64,000 nucleotides of DNA from Aureococcus anophagefferens (lineage: Eukaryota > Sar > Pelagophyceae > Pelagomonadales > Pelagomonadaceae), in the NCBI RefSeq assembly GCF_000186865.1, contig NW_008705570.1:1420330-1484329 (forward strand), in the 5' to 3' direction. The translations under genes were made by a program, and so were the position numbers. The notes under the pieces were generated by a model. The model was not told the DNA's origin. It was given only the letters and a program-made list of their open reading frames with translations, and ran no database searches. Positions 29,560 through 38,990 of the stretch are shown here, piece by piece; positions within the stretch are counted from its first letter, which is position 1; each line of letters starts with the position of its first letter.

Positions 29560-31182
29560 ATGTCGTCGTCGTCGTCGAGCGCCTCGAGCTCCGGCTCCGA
29601 CGACGACGGCTCGTTGAGCGACGACGACTCGCCGGAGCTCGAGGCCCTGGCGACGCAGGCCGCGACCCTCGCCGCCGTCGACGCGGCGTCCTGGCTCGTC
29701 GACGACGCCGCGGCGCGCCTCGCCGCCGAGGCGGCGCGCCGCGCGCGGCGCCGGGCCGCGGCGGTGTTCCTCTGGCGCCTCGCGGCGGCGGTCGCGTGCG
29801 CCGTCGCCGCGCCGGTGGCCGCCGAGGCGTTCCGCCGCGAGCGCGGCGCCTGGTCCGCGGCCTGCGCGACGGGCGTCCGGCCCGACGGCCACGCCTGCGA
29901 CCGCTACGGCCGCGGCGCCGAACCGTTCGCCTGCCCCGGCGCCGTCGTCGCGCCCTTCTCCGTGGCGCCGAGCCGCGTCGGCGACGGCGTGCGGGACTGC
30001 TGCGACGGGAGCGACGAGGGCGCCGCGGATCTGGCCGCGTGCGCCGCCGCGGGCCGCCGGCGCGCCGGCGAGCTCGAGGTCCTCGTCGCCGAGAGCGCCG
30101 CCGCGGGCCGCGCGCGCGCCGAGCTCGCGGCGCGCGCGGCCGCGGCCGCCGCGGCCGCCGCGACGGACGCGCGGCGCCTCGGCATCCAGCTCGCGCAGCT
30201 CCAGCAGCGCGCGCAGCAGGCGACGTCCTACCACGAGGCCATGCAGCTCCAGCAGTACCTCGCCGGCGGCCAGGCCGAGTACGGCCGCCTCGCGGAGGCG
30301 GCGACGGCGAGCGCGGACGCGTACGGCGCCGACGGCGCGTGGCTCGGCCTCCGGGGCACCTGCGTCGACTCGCCGCCCTTCTCGGAGAAGCAGACGTTAG
30401 GCGGCACGTCCAACGTGCTCCCGCGGACCTACGTGTTCCGGGTGTGCCCCTTCGACAACGTCACGCAGCACGAGCCGTCGCACGGCGCCTGGCGGCGGCG
30501 GACCGACGAAGAGGAGGGCATCGCGAAGAAGAAGAAGAAGAAGAAGACCATCCTCGACCTCGTGGACGACGACGAGCCCGAGCCCATCGGCCTGGGCCAC
30601 TTCAACACCTGGGCGCGGCCCGCGACGGCGTCGGACCTGGGCGCGGCCGCGACGGCGTCCGACGAGCCCTTCGCGTGGCCCGCGACGTTCGAGGACGCCG
30701 CGGCCCGCGTCGCGGCCGCCTACGCCGCCTTCGACCTCGATGAGACCGTGGACCGCGCGCTCGTCGCTTTGGAGGCGCTCCGCGCGGCGGCGGCGCGGCG
30801 CGCGGCGGGGCCGGCGCCCGCGGAGCGCGCCTTTTACGGCGCGAATCGCGTCGCGTGGGTCGCGGCGGCCGCGGACGACGACGGGGCCGCGATGATCTTC
30901 GACCGCGGCGCGCCCTGCGGGTCGCGGCGCCGCGTCGTCGTCGTCGCGCCGGTCTGCGGGGTCGCGACGGCCGTGACGCGCGTCGACGAGGACGGCACGT
31001 GCTCCTACCGGGTGGTCCTGGCGACGCCCGCGGCCTGCGGCTCCGACGCGGCGCCGCGGCTCCGCGCGCGGCTCGTCCTGCTTTCCGCGCTCCTCGACCA
31101 CCCGCGGACGTTGGCCGCCTGGCGGCGGGTGTCGTCGCTGGCCGCGGCCGGCTCGCGCGCGCTCTGGCTCGCGCTGGTCTAA
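29560..31182 (+). CDS. Glucosidase II beta-subunit-like (PRKCSH/MRH) protein
   Basis: The protein has an acidic Ser-rich N-terminus, a membrane or signal-anchor segment (VFLWRLAAAVACAVAAPVAAE), an LDL-receptor-like cysteine motif (DGVRDCCDGSDEG), a long helical Ala/Gln region, a YVFRVCPFDNVTQHE segment, and a C-terminal mannose-6-phosphate-receptor-homology part (APCGSRRRVVVVAPVCG, EDGTCSYRVVLATPAAC). This is the order of glucosidase II beta, which retains and guides the ER glucosidase acting on N-glycans. It differs in having an N-terminal anchor instead of a cleaved signal peptide and a lysine run near residue 325. An upstream ATG at 29470 is possible. Confidence 0.82.
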   Translation: MSSSSSSASSSGSDDDGSLSDDDSPELEALATQAATLAAVDAASWLVDDAAARLAAEAARRARRRAAAVFLWRLAAAVACAVAAPVAAEAFRRERGAWSAACATGVRPDGHACDRYGRGAEPFACPGAVVAPFSVAPSRVGDGVRDCCDGSDEGAADLAACAAAGRRRAGELEVLVAESAAAGRARAELAARAAAAAAAAATDARRLGIQLAQLQQRAQQATSYHEAMQLQQYLAGGQAEYGRLAEAATASADAYGADGAWLGLRGTCVDSPPFSEKQTLGGTSNVLPRTYVFRVCPFDNVTQHEPSHGAWRRRTDEEEGIAKKKKKKKTILDLVDDDEPEPIGLGHFNTWARPATASDLGAAATASDEPFAWPATFEDAAARVAAAYAAFDLDETVDRALVALEALRAAAARRAAGPAPAERAFYGANRVAWVAAAADDDGAAMIFDRGAPCGSRRRVVVVAPVCGVATAVTRVDEDGTCSYRVVLATPAACGSDAAPRLRARLVLLSALLDHPRTLAAWRRVSSLAAAGSRALWLALV

Positions 31183-31195
31183 CCTTGCTTTTTAC

Positions 31196-32149
31196 TCAAT
31201 CGTCGTCGTCCCGGAAGTCCGTCGGCGCCTTCCAGTAGACGTCGAGCGCGGCGAGGTCCTCGAGCTCGCCGGCGCTGCGCGCCTTGGGCCGGATCCTCTC
31301 GGGGCTCTTCGGCCGCCGGGGCTTGCGCGGTTGTCGAGCGGGCGGCTTCGGCGGTTTCGGCCGCGCGCGCGGCCGCGGCTCCGCGGCGTCGTCGGCGAAG
31401 GTCGTCGTCAGCGGCCGGTCGCGCCGGGCGCGCATGGCCTCGAGGCGCCGCCGCGACGCCTCGGCGCGCTCCTGGGCCTCCTTGACCTGGCGGTCCGTCT
31501 CGCGCCGCGACGCTTCGAGGTCGCGGCGCGCCGCCTGGCCCATGACGAGCTCGCGCGTGTCGCTGCGCATCTCGCGCCGCGCGGCCTCGAGCTTGGCGGC
31601 GACGTTGCCCGCGGGCCGGCGCTTCGCGGCGCGCGCGCGGAACCAGTCGCGCTTCGCCGCGTCGCCGTCCTTGGCGCGGAGCATGACCCGTCCTAAATCC
31701 GCGAGCTCCGCCCGCGTGAGCTGGTCCGTGTCGAAGTCGCCGGCGCAGTCGCGCCGCGCGGCGGCGAGCGCAACCCGGGCGTCGTGCTCCCGCTCGACGT
31801 GCCGGAGCTTGGTCGCGTCGTCCGCGGCCCAGTAGGACGCGACGTCCTCGGCGCCGAGGCGGTCCTCGAGCGCGCCGTCGTCGGGGCCGAACCAGGCCCA
31901 ACTCGCCGCCGCCTTGGCCCGCCCGAGCAGGGACCTTTGGCGCGCCGGTTTCGCGGGTGGTGGTGCGAGCGTGGGCCAGAGCGACGCGAAGATTTCCGTA
32001 AAGTCCCGGTCGCGCTCGTCGAGCGCGCGCTCGTCCTGCGACGACGGCTCCGGCTCGGAGGACGGCAGCTCCGGCTCGTCGACGGACGACGGCGGCTCCG
32101 ACGTGTCCTGCCACGCGGCGTCGGGCTCCCACTTGGATTCCTCGACCAT
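31196..32149 (-). CDS. Unrecognised charged helical protein
   Basis: The 317-residue product has a Ser/Glu/Pro-rich acidic start, a central helical region rich in Glu, Arg and Ala (VKEAQERAEASRRRLEAMRA) likely to form a coiled coil, a basic Pro/Lys/Arg tail (RPKPPKPPARQPRKPRRP) and a short acidic end (FRDDDD). No known domain is seen. Start chosen at ATG 32149. It ends 13 bp from the convergent glucosidase II beta-like gene and diverges from the channel gene. Even codon composition and clean packing support it as a real gene. Confidence 0.6.
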   Translation of the reverse strand: MVEESKWEPDAAWQDTSEPPSSVDEPELPSSEPEPSSQDERALDERDRDFTEIFASLWPTLAPPPAKPARQRSLLGRAKAAASWAWFGPDDGALEDRLGAEDVASYWAADDATKLRHVEREHDARVALAAARRDCAGDFDTDQLTRAELADLGRVMLRAKDGDAAKRDWFRARAAKRRPAGNVAAKLEAARREMRSDTRELVMGQAARRDLEASRRETDRQVKEAQERAEASRRRLEAMRARRDRPLTTTFADDAAEPRPRARPKPPKPPARQPRKPRRPKSPERIRPKARSAGELEDLAALDVYWKAPTDFRDDDD

Positions 32150-32285
32150 GATGCGGGCCCTCACGCCATCATCTGAGCAGTAGTTGCCACAGGTCTGCAA
32201 GGTGAAGTGCAACTAAATTAGATTGCGACCTCGCCCGCTCCGAGCTGGCCAGCCACGAACAGGCAGCCCCCGACCGGCTCCGGGG

Positions 32286-34400
32286 ATGGAGGCGGCGGGG
32301 GAGCCGCGCGTGGTCGGCGACCCCTACGAGGGCCCCGTCGTCGCGGAGCCCGGCGCGGCCGCGGCCTACTGCGCCGGCCGCACGTCGTGCTGGGCGTACG
32401 TCGCCGGCGAAGTGCGCGAGTTCCGCGACAACTGCACGCCGGCGACGCTGCTGGGGTTCGACCTGCTCTTCATCGTCGGGGCCTGGATCGCCACGGGCAC
32501 GGCGGTCTTCTACCTGTCGGCCCAGAAGTCGATCCAGGGCGAGTTCACGGGCGCGTACAGTTTCTTCTACAGCGCGAACATCGGTTTAGGCGTGGGCAAC
32601 GTGCCCTACCAGCCGACGCTCGGCGCCGTCGAGGTCTTCGAGTGCTTCTACTGCTGCACGGGCAACTGCCTCGTCGTCGGCGGCCTCGGGGTCTACTACC
32701 GCATCCTCTCGGAGCGCGCGGACCGCCAGCAGATCTTCGGCCGCGACGGCGGGCCGTCGAAGAAGGTCGTCTTCGGCGCCGCCTACGCCGTGGTCGTCAC
32801 CTACGGCTGCCTCGTGGCCTACTACGCGGCGGGCTACACGGCGTTCGTCGACCTGCTGCTCTGGTCGGTGACGTATCTGCAGACGTCGGGCCTGCTGCTG
32901 GGCCACTACACGTTCCAGAACTTCATGGCGACGGGCGTCTTCCTGATCGTGGGCATCCCCATCGCGGGCATCTTCATGGCCGAGCTCTGCGACAACTACT
33001 TCGACTACCACGAGCGCGTGACCATACAACGGCGCCCGTCGATCATCCGCGTGCCGCTCCGGGGCCGGACGCACAGCATGCACCAGCCGGCCGTCGCGAA
33101 GCCGCTCCTGCCCCCGGAGAAGGAGGACGTCGCCGTGCGATCCGACGTGCTAAGCTACCTCGAGGGCCTCGCGGCGTCGCTCGCGCCGCGGTCCGGCGAC
33201 GGCGCGCGGCCGCGTCCCGCGAAGGACCGGCGGGACCGCGCGGATTCGCTGGAGCCCTACGTCGACGACCTCGTCTGCGGCGCGGAATGCGGCGACCTCT
33301 TCATGCCCGAGTGGGTCGGCGATTTGTGGCACCGGTGGCACGTCTGGCGCGCGGGCTACGACCCCCTCCAGGTCCTCGCGATGGACCTCGGCGCGTCCGT
33401 CGCGGTCTGGATCTGCGTCGGCACGATGTGGTTCACCTTCTTCCAGATGGACAACGGCTGGAGCGCGTCCTACTCCATTTACTACGCGGTTCGACGCCGG
33501 CGTCCGACGTTCGAGAGATTTATTGGGGAGAGCATTTGGGGCGGGGGGGAACGGGTCCCGCGACGAGCATTGGGGGGGACACACGGACGCGCGTCGTAGG
33601 TGAACGTGGGCATGGGCGTCGGCTCGGCGAAGAAGCACGCGGGCGGCGCCATCTCCAAGTGGTTCGAGGTCTTCTTCTGCATCTGCGGGTCCGTGCTCAT
33701 CGTCGGCGGCATCGGCCTGACGTTCCGCATCTCCAGCGACCGCGCGAAGCGCTACGTGGCGGGCAGCGACCACCCGGAGAAGATCGCGCGGTTCAAGATC
33801 GCGGGCTTCTCGCCGGTCATCTCCGTGCTCGGCTCGTTCTACGTCTTCATGGTCGGCGTCGGCGTGGTGATCGCCTACTACTGCTGCGGCTTCCGGCGCG
33901 TCGGCGACCTGTTCCTGTGGACGATCACGAACATGACGACGGCGGGGCTGCGAGTGTCCCAGCACGGCGAGCCGCACTACCACTTCTACGCGTTCACCGC
34001 GGCCTACATGCTCGTGGGCATCCCGGCGTCGGCGATCTTCTACGCGGAGGTCGCCGCGGAGCTCTTCGACTACCACGAGAAGGCCGTCGTGACGCACCGC
34101 CTGTCCATGATGTCGGAGCTCCACCTGGGCGTCCCGCACGACGACGACGACGTCGCCGTCGCGGCCGCGGAGGTCAAGTCCGACGACGAGGCGGTGACGA
34201 CCGTGGACCGCGAGTACCTCAGCTACCTCGAGGACATCGCGCTGCGGAGCGGCGCCGTGGACAAGAAGACCCTCGAGCGCAAGAAGCAGGAGGGGTCGCC
34301 CGTCGCGGAGCCCGTCGGCGTGTCCGTGTCGTCGCGGTCCGCGGCGTCCGTCTTCGCGCCGGTGCCCGAGTCCGACGACGACGAGGAGGAGAAGTCCTAA
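32286..34400 (+). CDS. Potassium-channel-like protein with four pore loops in two tandem halves
   Basis: Exons 32286-33488 and 33600-34400 give 704-nt-class halves totalling 667 residues. Each half has the K2P layout TM-P-TM, TM-P-TM. Pore-loop candidates are SFFYSANIGLGVGNV (about 91-106), LLWSVTYLQTSGLLLG (191-206), SIYYAVNVGMGVGSA (397-411) and LFLWTITNMTTAGLRV (about 506-521). None has the TxGYG potassium filter; GLGVG and GMGVG replace it in the first and third loops. Both halves share IVGIPxxxIFxAE and FDYHE motifs, so the gene arose by internal duplication. The acidic C-tail is probably cytosolic. Ion selectivity cannot be assumed. Confidence 0.82.
33489..33599 (+). other. 111-nt GT-AG intron in the channel gene
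   Basis: It begins GTTCGACG, ends CGTCGTAG, contains a stop in frame, and its removal joins SIYYA to VNVGMGVG across the third pore loop. The downstream exon begins GTGAAC, repeating the GT of the donor. Confidence 0.9.
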
Positions 34401-34402
34401 GG

Positions 34403-36447
34403 TTACGGGTCCGCCTTCAGCAGGGGGAAGGACTCGTAGCGCGGCTTCGTCGTCGGCCTCGTCGCCCCGGGCAGGCCCGGGTGGACGACGACGAGCGCGG
34501 GGCCCGGCGCGACCCGGGCGCAGAGCGCGGCGACGAGGCACAGCGCGGCGACGGCGACGGCCGCCTGCCAGCCGAGGCGCGCGGCGGCGCGCGCGGCGGC
34601 CCGCGTCCGCGCGCGCGCGGCGACGCCGAGGCACGACGCGCCGAAGCTCCCGTCGCCGCCGTCGGGAAACGCCGCGGCGGCGACGGCGAGGGGCAGCGCG
34701 CGCGCGAGGGCCGCCCGCGGCGTCGCCAGCGCCGGGCTCCGCGCCGGCGACGCGAGCACCGCGAGCGCCGGCAGCGCGGCGACGGCCGCGGCGACGGATC
34801 CCAGACCGAGCCGCGCGGACCGCTCGCGCCGCGACACGCCCGCGGGCGTCTGCGGCACGTCCGCGGAGATGCCCGACGCCGCCGCGGCGAGCGCGAAGGC
34901 CGCGACGACCCAGGCGAGCGCGACCCAGCACGCGCGCCGCCGCTTCGCGAGCGACCGCCGCACCTCGGCCGACGTCCGCACCGGCGCGGCCCCGTAGGCG
35001 TCGCGCTGCGGCGACGCCCCGGCGTGGCGGTCGAGGCGGAAGAGGCGGCCCCGCGTCGCGCGCCGCGCGCCGCCGCCGCCGCAGCGCCGCCGCCGCGACG
35101 ACCGGTAGGACAGCGCCGCGGCGCCGACGGCCGCGCCGAGCGGCGCGCACGCGACGTACGCGAAGACCGTCAGGTACTCGGCCCGCTCCGGCGACCGCCG
35201 CAGGGCCACCTTGAGCACGAGCGCGCCCAGGAAGTGGGCGACCCAGAGCCCGGCGTCGAGCGCGACGACGGCGGACCGCACGCGCGCCTCGAACGGCGCC
35301 GGCCGCTCCTTCTCCGCGGGGGCGTCGGCGGGCGCGTCCGCGGCGTCGTCGACGTCCGCGCCCACGTCCTCCTCCTCGAGGGACCCGGACTCGCGCCGGG
35401 TCGCGTCGCGCCGCGCGGGGCTCCGCGCGAACGCGTCGCCGCGGACGACACCGGGCAGCGCGACGGCCGCGACCGCCAGCACGCCGCCGCACCCGCCGAG
35501 CGTCGCGCGCCACGCGAACGCCGCCGCATCTTCGACGCCCGCGCAGCCGCCGGCGCCCGTCGACGTCGCGTAGGTCGCCGGCGCCGCGACGGCCAGCGCG
35601 GCGCAGAAGCCCAACCCCCCGCCGACCACCGGCGCGGATCGCAACGCGAAGGACCGCCGGAGCGACGCCGCGCGCCGATCCGCGGGCGGCAGCTCGACGG
35701 CGGACTCCGGCGGATGGTCGAGGGCCGCGAGGCAGTCGCCCAGGAGTTCCAGAAGCGCGTCGGAGCCGCCTGGGCAGGACAAGAGTGCGAAATTCCCAAC
35801 TTCAAAGGCTCCTCTCTCGGCCGATTTCCACTCGTTTCGGCTGATTTTTGGACGAGCGATCATCCCTCGGAGCGCTCTCGACGCGTGGATGCTATTTCCG
35901 GAACGCGCGCGCGCGGAACACTCATGTTGAAGCGAACTTGAATCACCCTTGTCCTGCCCTGGGAGCCGCGGCGGCCGCAGTAGCCCGCCACGAGCCGCGA
36001 CGCGAGGAACGCGCCGCACCGCGCGCCGCGGTCGCCGGCGCCGAGCGGCGCGGCCGCGAGCGCGGCCGCGGCGAGCGCGCAGCCCCCGAGCAGGCGCGCT
36101 ATGGCGCCCGGCGACGGCCGCCGCGCGCGCTTCGACGCCTTTCGTTTCGCCGCCGCGACCGCGGACCCGACGTGGTACGCGACGCCCAGCAGGCACAGCT
36201 CGTCGAAGCGCACGGCGCCGCGGCTCCCCAGCGTCAGCGCCGGCAGCAGCGCCGGCAGCGCGCCCGACGGCGCCGCGCAGGCCAGCGACGCCAGGCCCAG
36301 GGCGACGAGCGTGCGCCGCCGCCGCCGCTGGCGCTGGAGGCCGTAGGACGCCGCCTCGCGGAAGTTGAGCCACGACGGCTCTCGCGTGATCTGCGGCGAC
36401 CCGTCCGCCGCGGCGACGAGCGCGCGCGTCGACGACGAGGCGCCCAT
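34403..36447 (-). CDS. Polytopic membrane protein of unknown function, split by introner B
   Basis: Exons 36447-35970 and 35769-34403 join to 614 residues with roughly nine hydrophobic segments (for example TLVALGLASLACAAPSGALP, GLGFCAALAVAAPATYA, AAVAVAALCLVAALCARVA). Two cytosolic-looking loops are charged: an acidic SLEEEDVGADVDDAADA stretch and basic RRRR clusters. No family is recognised. The introner removal leaves the reading ...AGYCGRRGSDALLELLGDCL in frame, which supports both exons. The stop codon is only 2 bp from that of the convergent channel gene. Confidence 0.75.
35770..35961 (-). mobile_element. Introner element B (192 bp), spliced as an intron
   Basis: In transcribed sense it starts CAGGGCAGGACAAGGGTG and ends CTCTTGTCCTGCCCAG. 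It is flanked by the exact 8-bp duplication GCGGCTCC (plus-strand GGAGCCGC at 35762-35769 and 35962-35969). The intron is 35969-35770 (200 nt), donor GC from the duplicated host site, acceptor CCCAG from the element end. Its body is inverted relative to transcription when compared with elements A and C: the CGAAATTCCCAACTTC end is 3' here and 5' there. Confidence 0.93.
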
Positions 36448-36631
36448 CTCTAGTGGATTTGCGAGAGCGCCATAATCTCATCAATGTTGGCTTTTGTCGG
36501 CGAGCTTGAAGTTTAGGTTGCCCGACGAGCGGCCGGTGAGCGCGAGCGGGTTCGAACCTCTGGGCAGCCCTCGCAGCGGCCAGTCGCGGCGCCGCGCCGA
36601 CCAGGAAGCCGCGCCGTACGCGCCGCCCGAC
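36448..36631. promoter_or_regulatory. 184-bp divergent intergenic region
   Basis: Contains TTGAAG at 36506-36511 and an AT-richer patch around 36470-36490 (ATAATCTCATCAATG). It separates the polytopic protein gene from IFT27. Confidence 0.3.
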
Positions 36632-37351
36632 ATGGCGCGGTCCCCGTCCAAGGCCGCGGCCCTCGTCGCCGAGCCCTACCAGAGTGCGGTCAAATCCATG
36701 GAGACGACGCACCGCACGATCCTCATGCTCCGCTGCAAGGTCGTCGTCGTCGGCGACGCGACCGTGGGGAAGAGCGCGCTCATCTCCATGTTCCACTCCG
36801 GCGGCGCGTGCGCCCGCGCCCGCCGCGCTCGCGAAACCGTTCGGAGACCGCGATCCGCCGCCGCAGGCACGAGTTACCCGAAGCAGTACGTGATGACGAG
36901 CTGGGTCGACTTCCGCGTCAAGCAGGTGAACATCCCCGACACGTCGACGGCCGTCGAGCTCTACCTCTTCGACTGCGCGGGGCAGAGCATCTTCAACCAG
37001 ATCGAGGCGAACAACGTCCACTACGACAACGCGAGCTTCCTGCTGCTCGTCTACGACGTCACGTCCCAGGCGTCCTTCGAGTCCTGCGGCAAGTGGCTCC
37101 AGCAGGTGCGCAAGGGCCGGAGCCGGGGCGCCGCCGTGCCCGGCGTGCTCGTCGCGAACAAGAAGGACCTCGCGCAGTCGGGCCGCCGCTGCGTCACGAA
37201 GGAGAAGGGCGTCGAGTTCGCCGAGGCCAACGGCCTCGCCTACTTCGAGACGTCGGCCCTCGAGGGCGAGCACGAGGAGCCCTTCCGGCATATCGCCGAG
37301 GAGTTCGCGAAGAAGTACGAGGACACCGTCGCCCGCGCGGAGGAGAACTGA
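36632..37351 (+). CDS. IFT27: IFT27/RABL4-type small GTPase
   Basis: Exons 36632-36803 and 36867-37351 give 218 residues. The G1 motif is GDATVGKSAL, followed by MFHSGG-TSYPKQYVMTSWVDF, then VELYLFDCAG (G3), VANKKDL (G4) and FETSAL (G5). The MFHSxG and VDFxVKxVxIPDTS segments are typical of IFT27, the Rab-like subunit of intraflagellar transport complex B. A 63-nt GC-AG intron lies after G1. The DCAG motif lacks the catalytic Gln of Rabs, as in IFT27. Start could be the later ATG at 36698 or 36725. Presence of IFT27 implies a flagellum or a retained related role. Confidence 0.85.
   Translation: MARSPSKAAALVAEPYQSAVKSMETTHRTILMLRCKVVVVGDATVGKSALISMFHSGGACARARRARETVRRPRSAAAGTSYPKQYVMTSWVDFRVKQVNIPDTSTAVELYLFDCAGQSIFNQIEANNVHYDNASFLLLVYDVTSQASFESCGKWLQQVRKGRSRGAAVPGVLVANKKDLAQSGRRCVTKEKGVEFAEANGLAYFETSALEGEHEEPFRHIAEEFAKKYEDTVARAEEN
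36804..36866 (+). other. 63-nt GC-AG intron in IFT27
   Basis: The frame is open through it, but it encodes an Arg/Ala-rich insertion (ACARARRARETVRRP) that breaks the switch I region. Restoring SGG-TSYPKQY needs a phase-1 donor, and only GC (GCGCGT at 36804) fits; GT choices shift the frame. The next exon begins GC. Confidence 0.82.
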
Positions 37352-37491
37352 GCGCGGGCTGTCGACGCCGCGGGGGGCCTTCGCGAGCGACCTAAGCGAC
37401 CTAAGCTGGGCCGACGCTCTCATGCAGCCCAAGCGGCTCAGCGATCCCCGACATGGCAGCGACGACGTCCGAGATTACGACCGACCCCCTA

Positions 37492-38088
37492 CTAATCACG
37501 TTTCTTCGCCTCGAACTTGTCCGCCTGCTTCTGGACGACGTCGATGAGCCCCTGCTCGTAGAAGTAGCCGTCGGTGTCGAAGAACTTGCCGACGCAGTAC
37601 TTCTCCTCCATCTCCGGCGCGTCCGGCGCGTCGCGCTGGAAGATGACGGAGAAGTCGGACTGGAACCGGGGGAACGCGGTCCGGACGCGGATGCCCGCGG
37701 CGTCCCCCGGCTTCTTCTCGGAGACGAAGATGATGTCGCGCTCCATGAACTTGACGACGAGCTGGAGGATGCCCGAGAAGGTGAAGTAGCCCGCGCAGCA
37801 GACGCCTAAAAGCGGGCGGCACGCGGGGAACTTGATGCCGAGCACGGGGTCGGAGAACTGGCCCACGCAGGCGAAGAGGCAGGCGGCGACCATGAGCGAG
37901 ATCTTCAGGTTGTCGATGAAGTGGACCTCGCCGTAGCCCTTGTCGACCATGGCCTTGACCGTCGCCTCGTCGAGGACCTGCTTCACCTTGAGCGAATCAC
38001 CGGTGTCCACGTGCTGGTACTCCTCGTCGTCGCTGTCGCTGTCCGACCCGCTGTCGCTCGAGCTGTCGAAGTCCTCCTTGTCGCTCAT
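37492..38088 (-). CDS. SPCS2: Signal peptidase complex subunit 2
   Basis: The 198-residue protein has an acidic Ser/Asp N-terminus, the segment VKQVLDEATVKAMVDKGYGEVHFIDNLKI (given here in part: HFIDNLKISLM), two membrane helices (SLMVAACLFACVGQF; LLGVCCAGYFTFSGILQLVV), and a cytosolic beta-rich tail ending FFDTDGYFYEQGLID. Topology, length and order match SPCS2/Spc25, a non-catalytic subunit of the ER signal peptidase complex that helps couple it to the translocon. Single exon; start ATG at 38088. Confidence 0.85.
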   Translation of the reverse strand: MSDKEDFDSSSDSGSDSDSDDEEYQHVDTGDSLKVKQVLDEATVKAMVDKGYGEVHFIDNLKISLMVAACLFACVGQFSDPVLGIKFPACRPLLGVCCAGYFTFSGILQLVVKFMERDIIFVSEKKPGDAAGIRVRTAFPRFQSDFSVIFQRDAPDAPEMEEKYCVGKFFDTDGYFYEQGLIDVVQKQADKFEAKKRD

Positions 38089-38378
38089 GGTCTGGAGGCG
38101 GGCGGCGCGGCGACGTGCTGCTGCGGCAAGCACAAGGCCGCGAGCCTCAAGCGACGCCGGGGGTCGCACCCTGGAAGCCCTGGACGCCGTCGGACGGGTC
38201 CTCCCATCTCGACCGGTCCCCAGACCCGGCGCACGCTGGCCTCGTATGTCCGGCGCGGCGACGCGCGGCCCGCGCCGCGCCGGCCCACACAATCACCATC
38301 GGAGAAAGCCTCTAGGAAGATGGGAGGGGCGGGTCACAAAAACGCGCGCCGCGCGCGCCGCCGCGGGGCCTCGGGCCC

Positions 38379-38780
38379 CTACTGCGGCGGCGCGCGGGCC
38401 TCGAGGAAGGTCCACTGGTCGTCCTCGTACTGGAGCGCGGCGACGGCCGCGTGCTTCAGGGCCGGGTGGTGCTCGCGGGAGATGCGCGGCGGCTTCGGCG
38501 GCGGGGCGGCGACGGGCTTCGCCTTGGGCAGGGGCTCGGCGATGACGGGGCCGCGGCGCGGCGCGCAGGTCGCGGCGCGCACGAGCTCCAGCACGTCGAC
38601 CTCCTTGTTGCACTCGTCGCCGACGACGTCCGCGAGGGCGACGACGAGCGTGGAGAAGCGCAGCAGCTGGCGCGACACGCCGAAGCAGCAGACCGTGTCG
38701 CTCTCGGGCGGCATGTGGGCGAAGAGGGAGTGGTCGCGGTCGGCGCGGCAGAGCGTGGCCCAGGCGGGGACGACGGACAT
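38379..38780 (-). CDS. Small unrecognised protein (133 residues)
   Basis: The product starts MSVVPAWATLCRADRDHSLF, has a hydrophobic helical middle (LLRFSTLVVALADVVG) and a Pro/Lys-rich linker before a short C-terminal helix (HPALKHAAVAALQYEDDQWT). No domain is recognised. It is flanked by 290 bp on the SPCS2 side and 210 bp on the kinase side, and its frame is the only protein-like one there. Confidence 0.5.
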   Translation of the reverse strand: MSVVPAWATLCRADRDHSLFAHMPPESDTVCCFGVSRQLLRFSTLVVALADVVGDECNKEVDVLELVRAATCAPRRGPVIAEPLPKAKPVAAPPPKPPRISREHHPALKHAAVAALQYEDDQWTFLEARAPPQ

Positions 38781-38990
38781 GGTTGCGCAGCGCCGCGAAT
38801 GGGGTCGTATAGAAGTGTAAGTTCGGGTCTCGCTCCGGGCTGCTCCGGGCTGCTCTTGATAATCGTATCGACAAACCTATCGGAGCCGTCCGTGCCGTTC
38901 ACAGTGCCGTTCACACTCGATTCATGGAAGTTTGGCTCTGCGATATGCGGCGCTCGCCACGGCTCTAGACGTTCTACGCGAGTCGTCGCC

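Noticed and set aside
36530..36580. tRNA-like T-arm (GGGTTCGAACCTC) upstream of IFT27
   Set aside because: The flanking bases do not form a five-pair T stem, and no matching acceptor or anticodon arm is found upstream.
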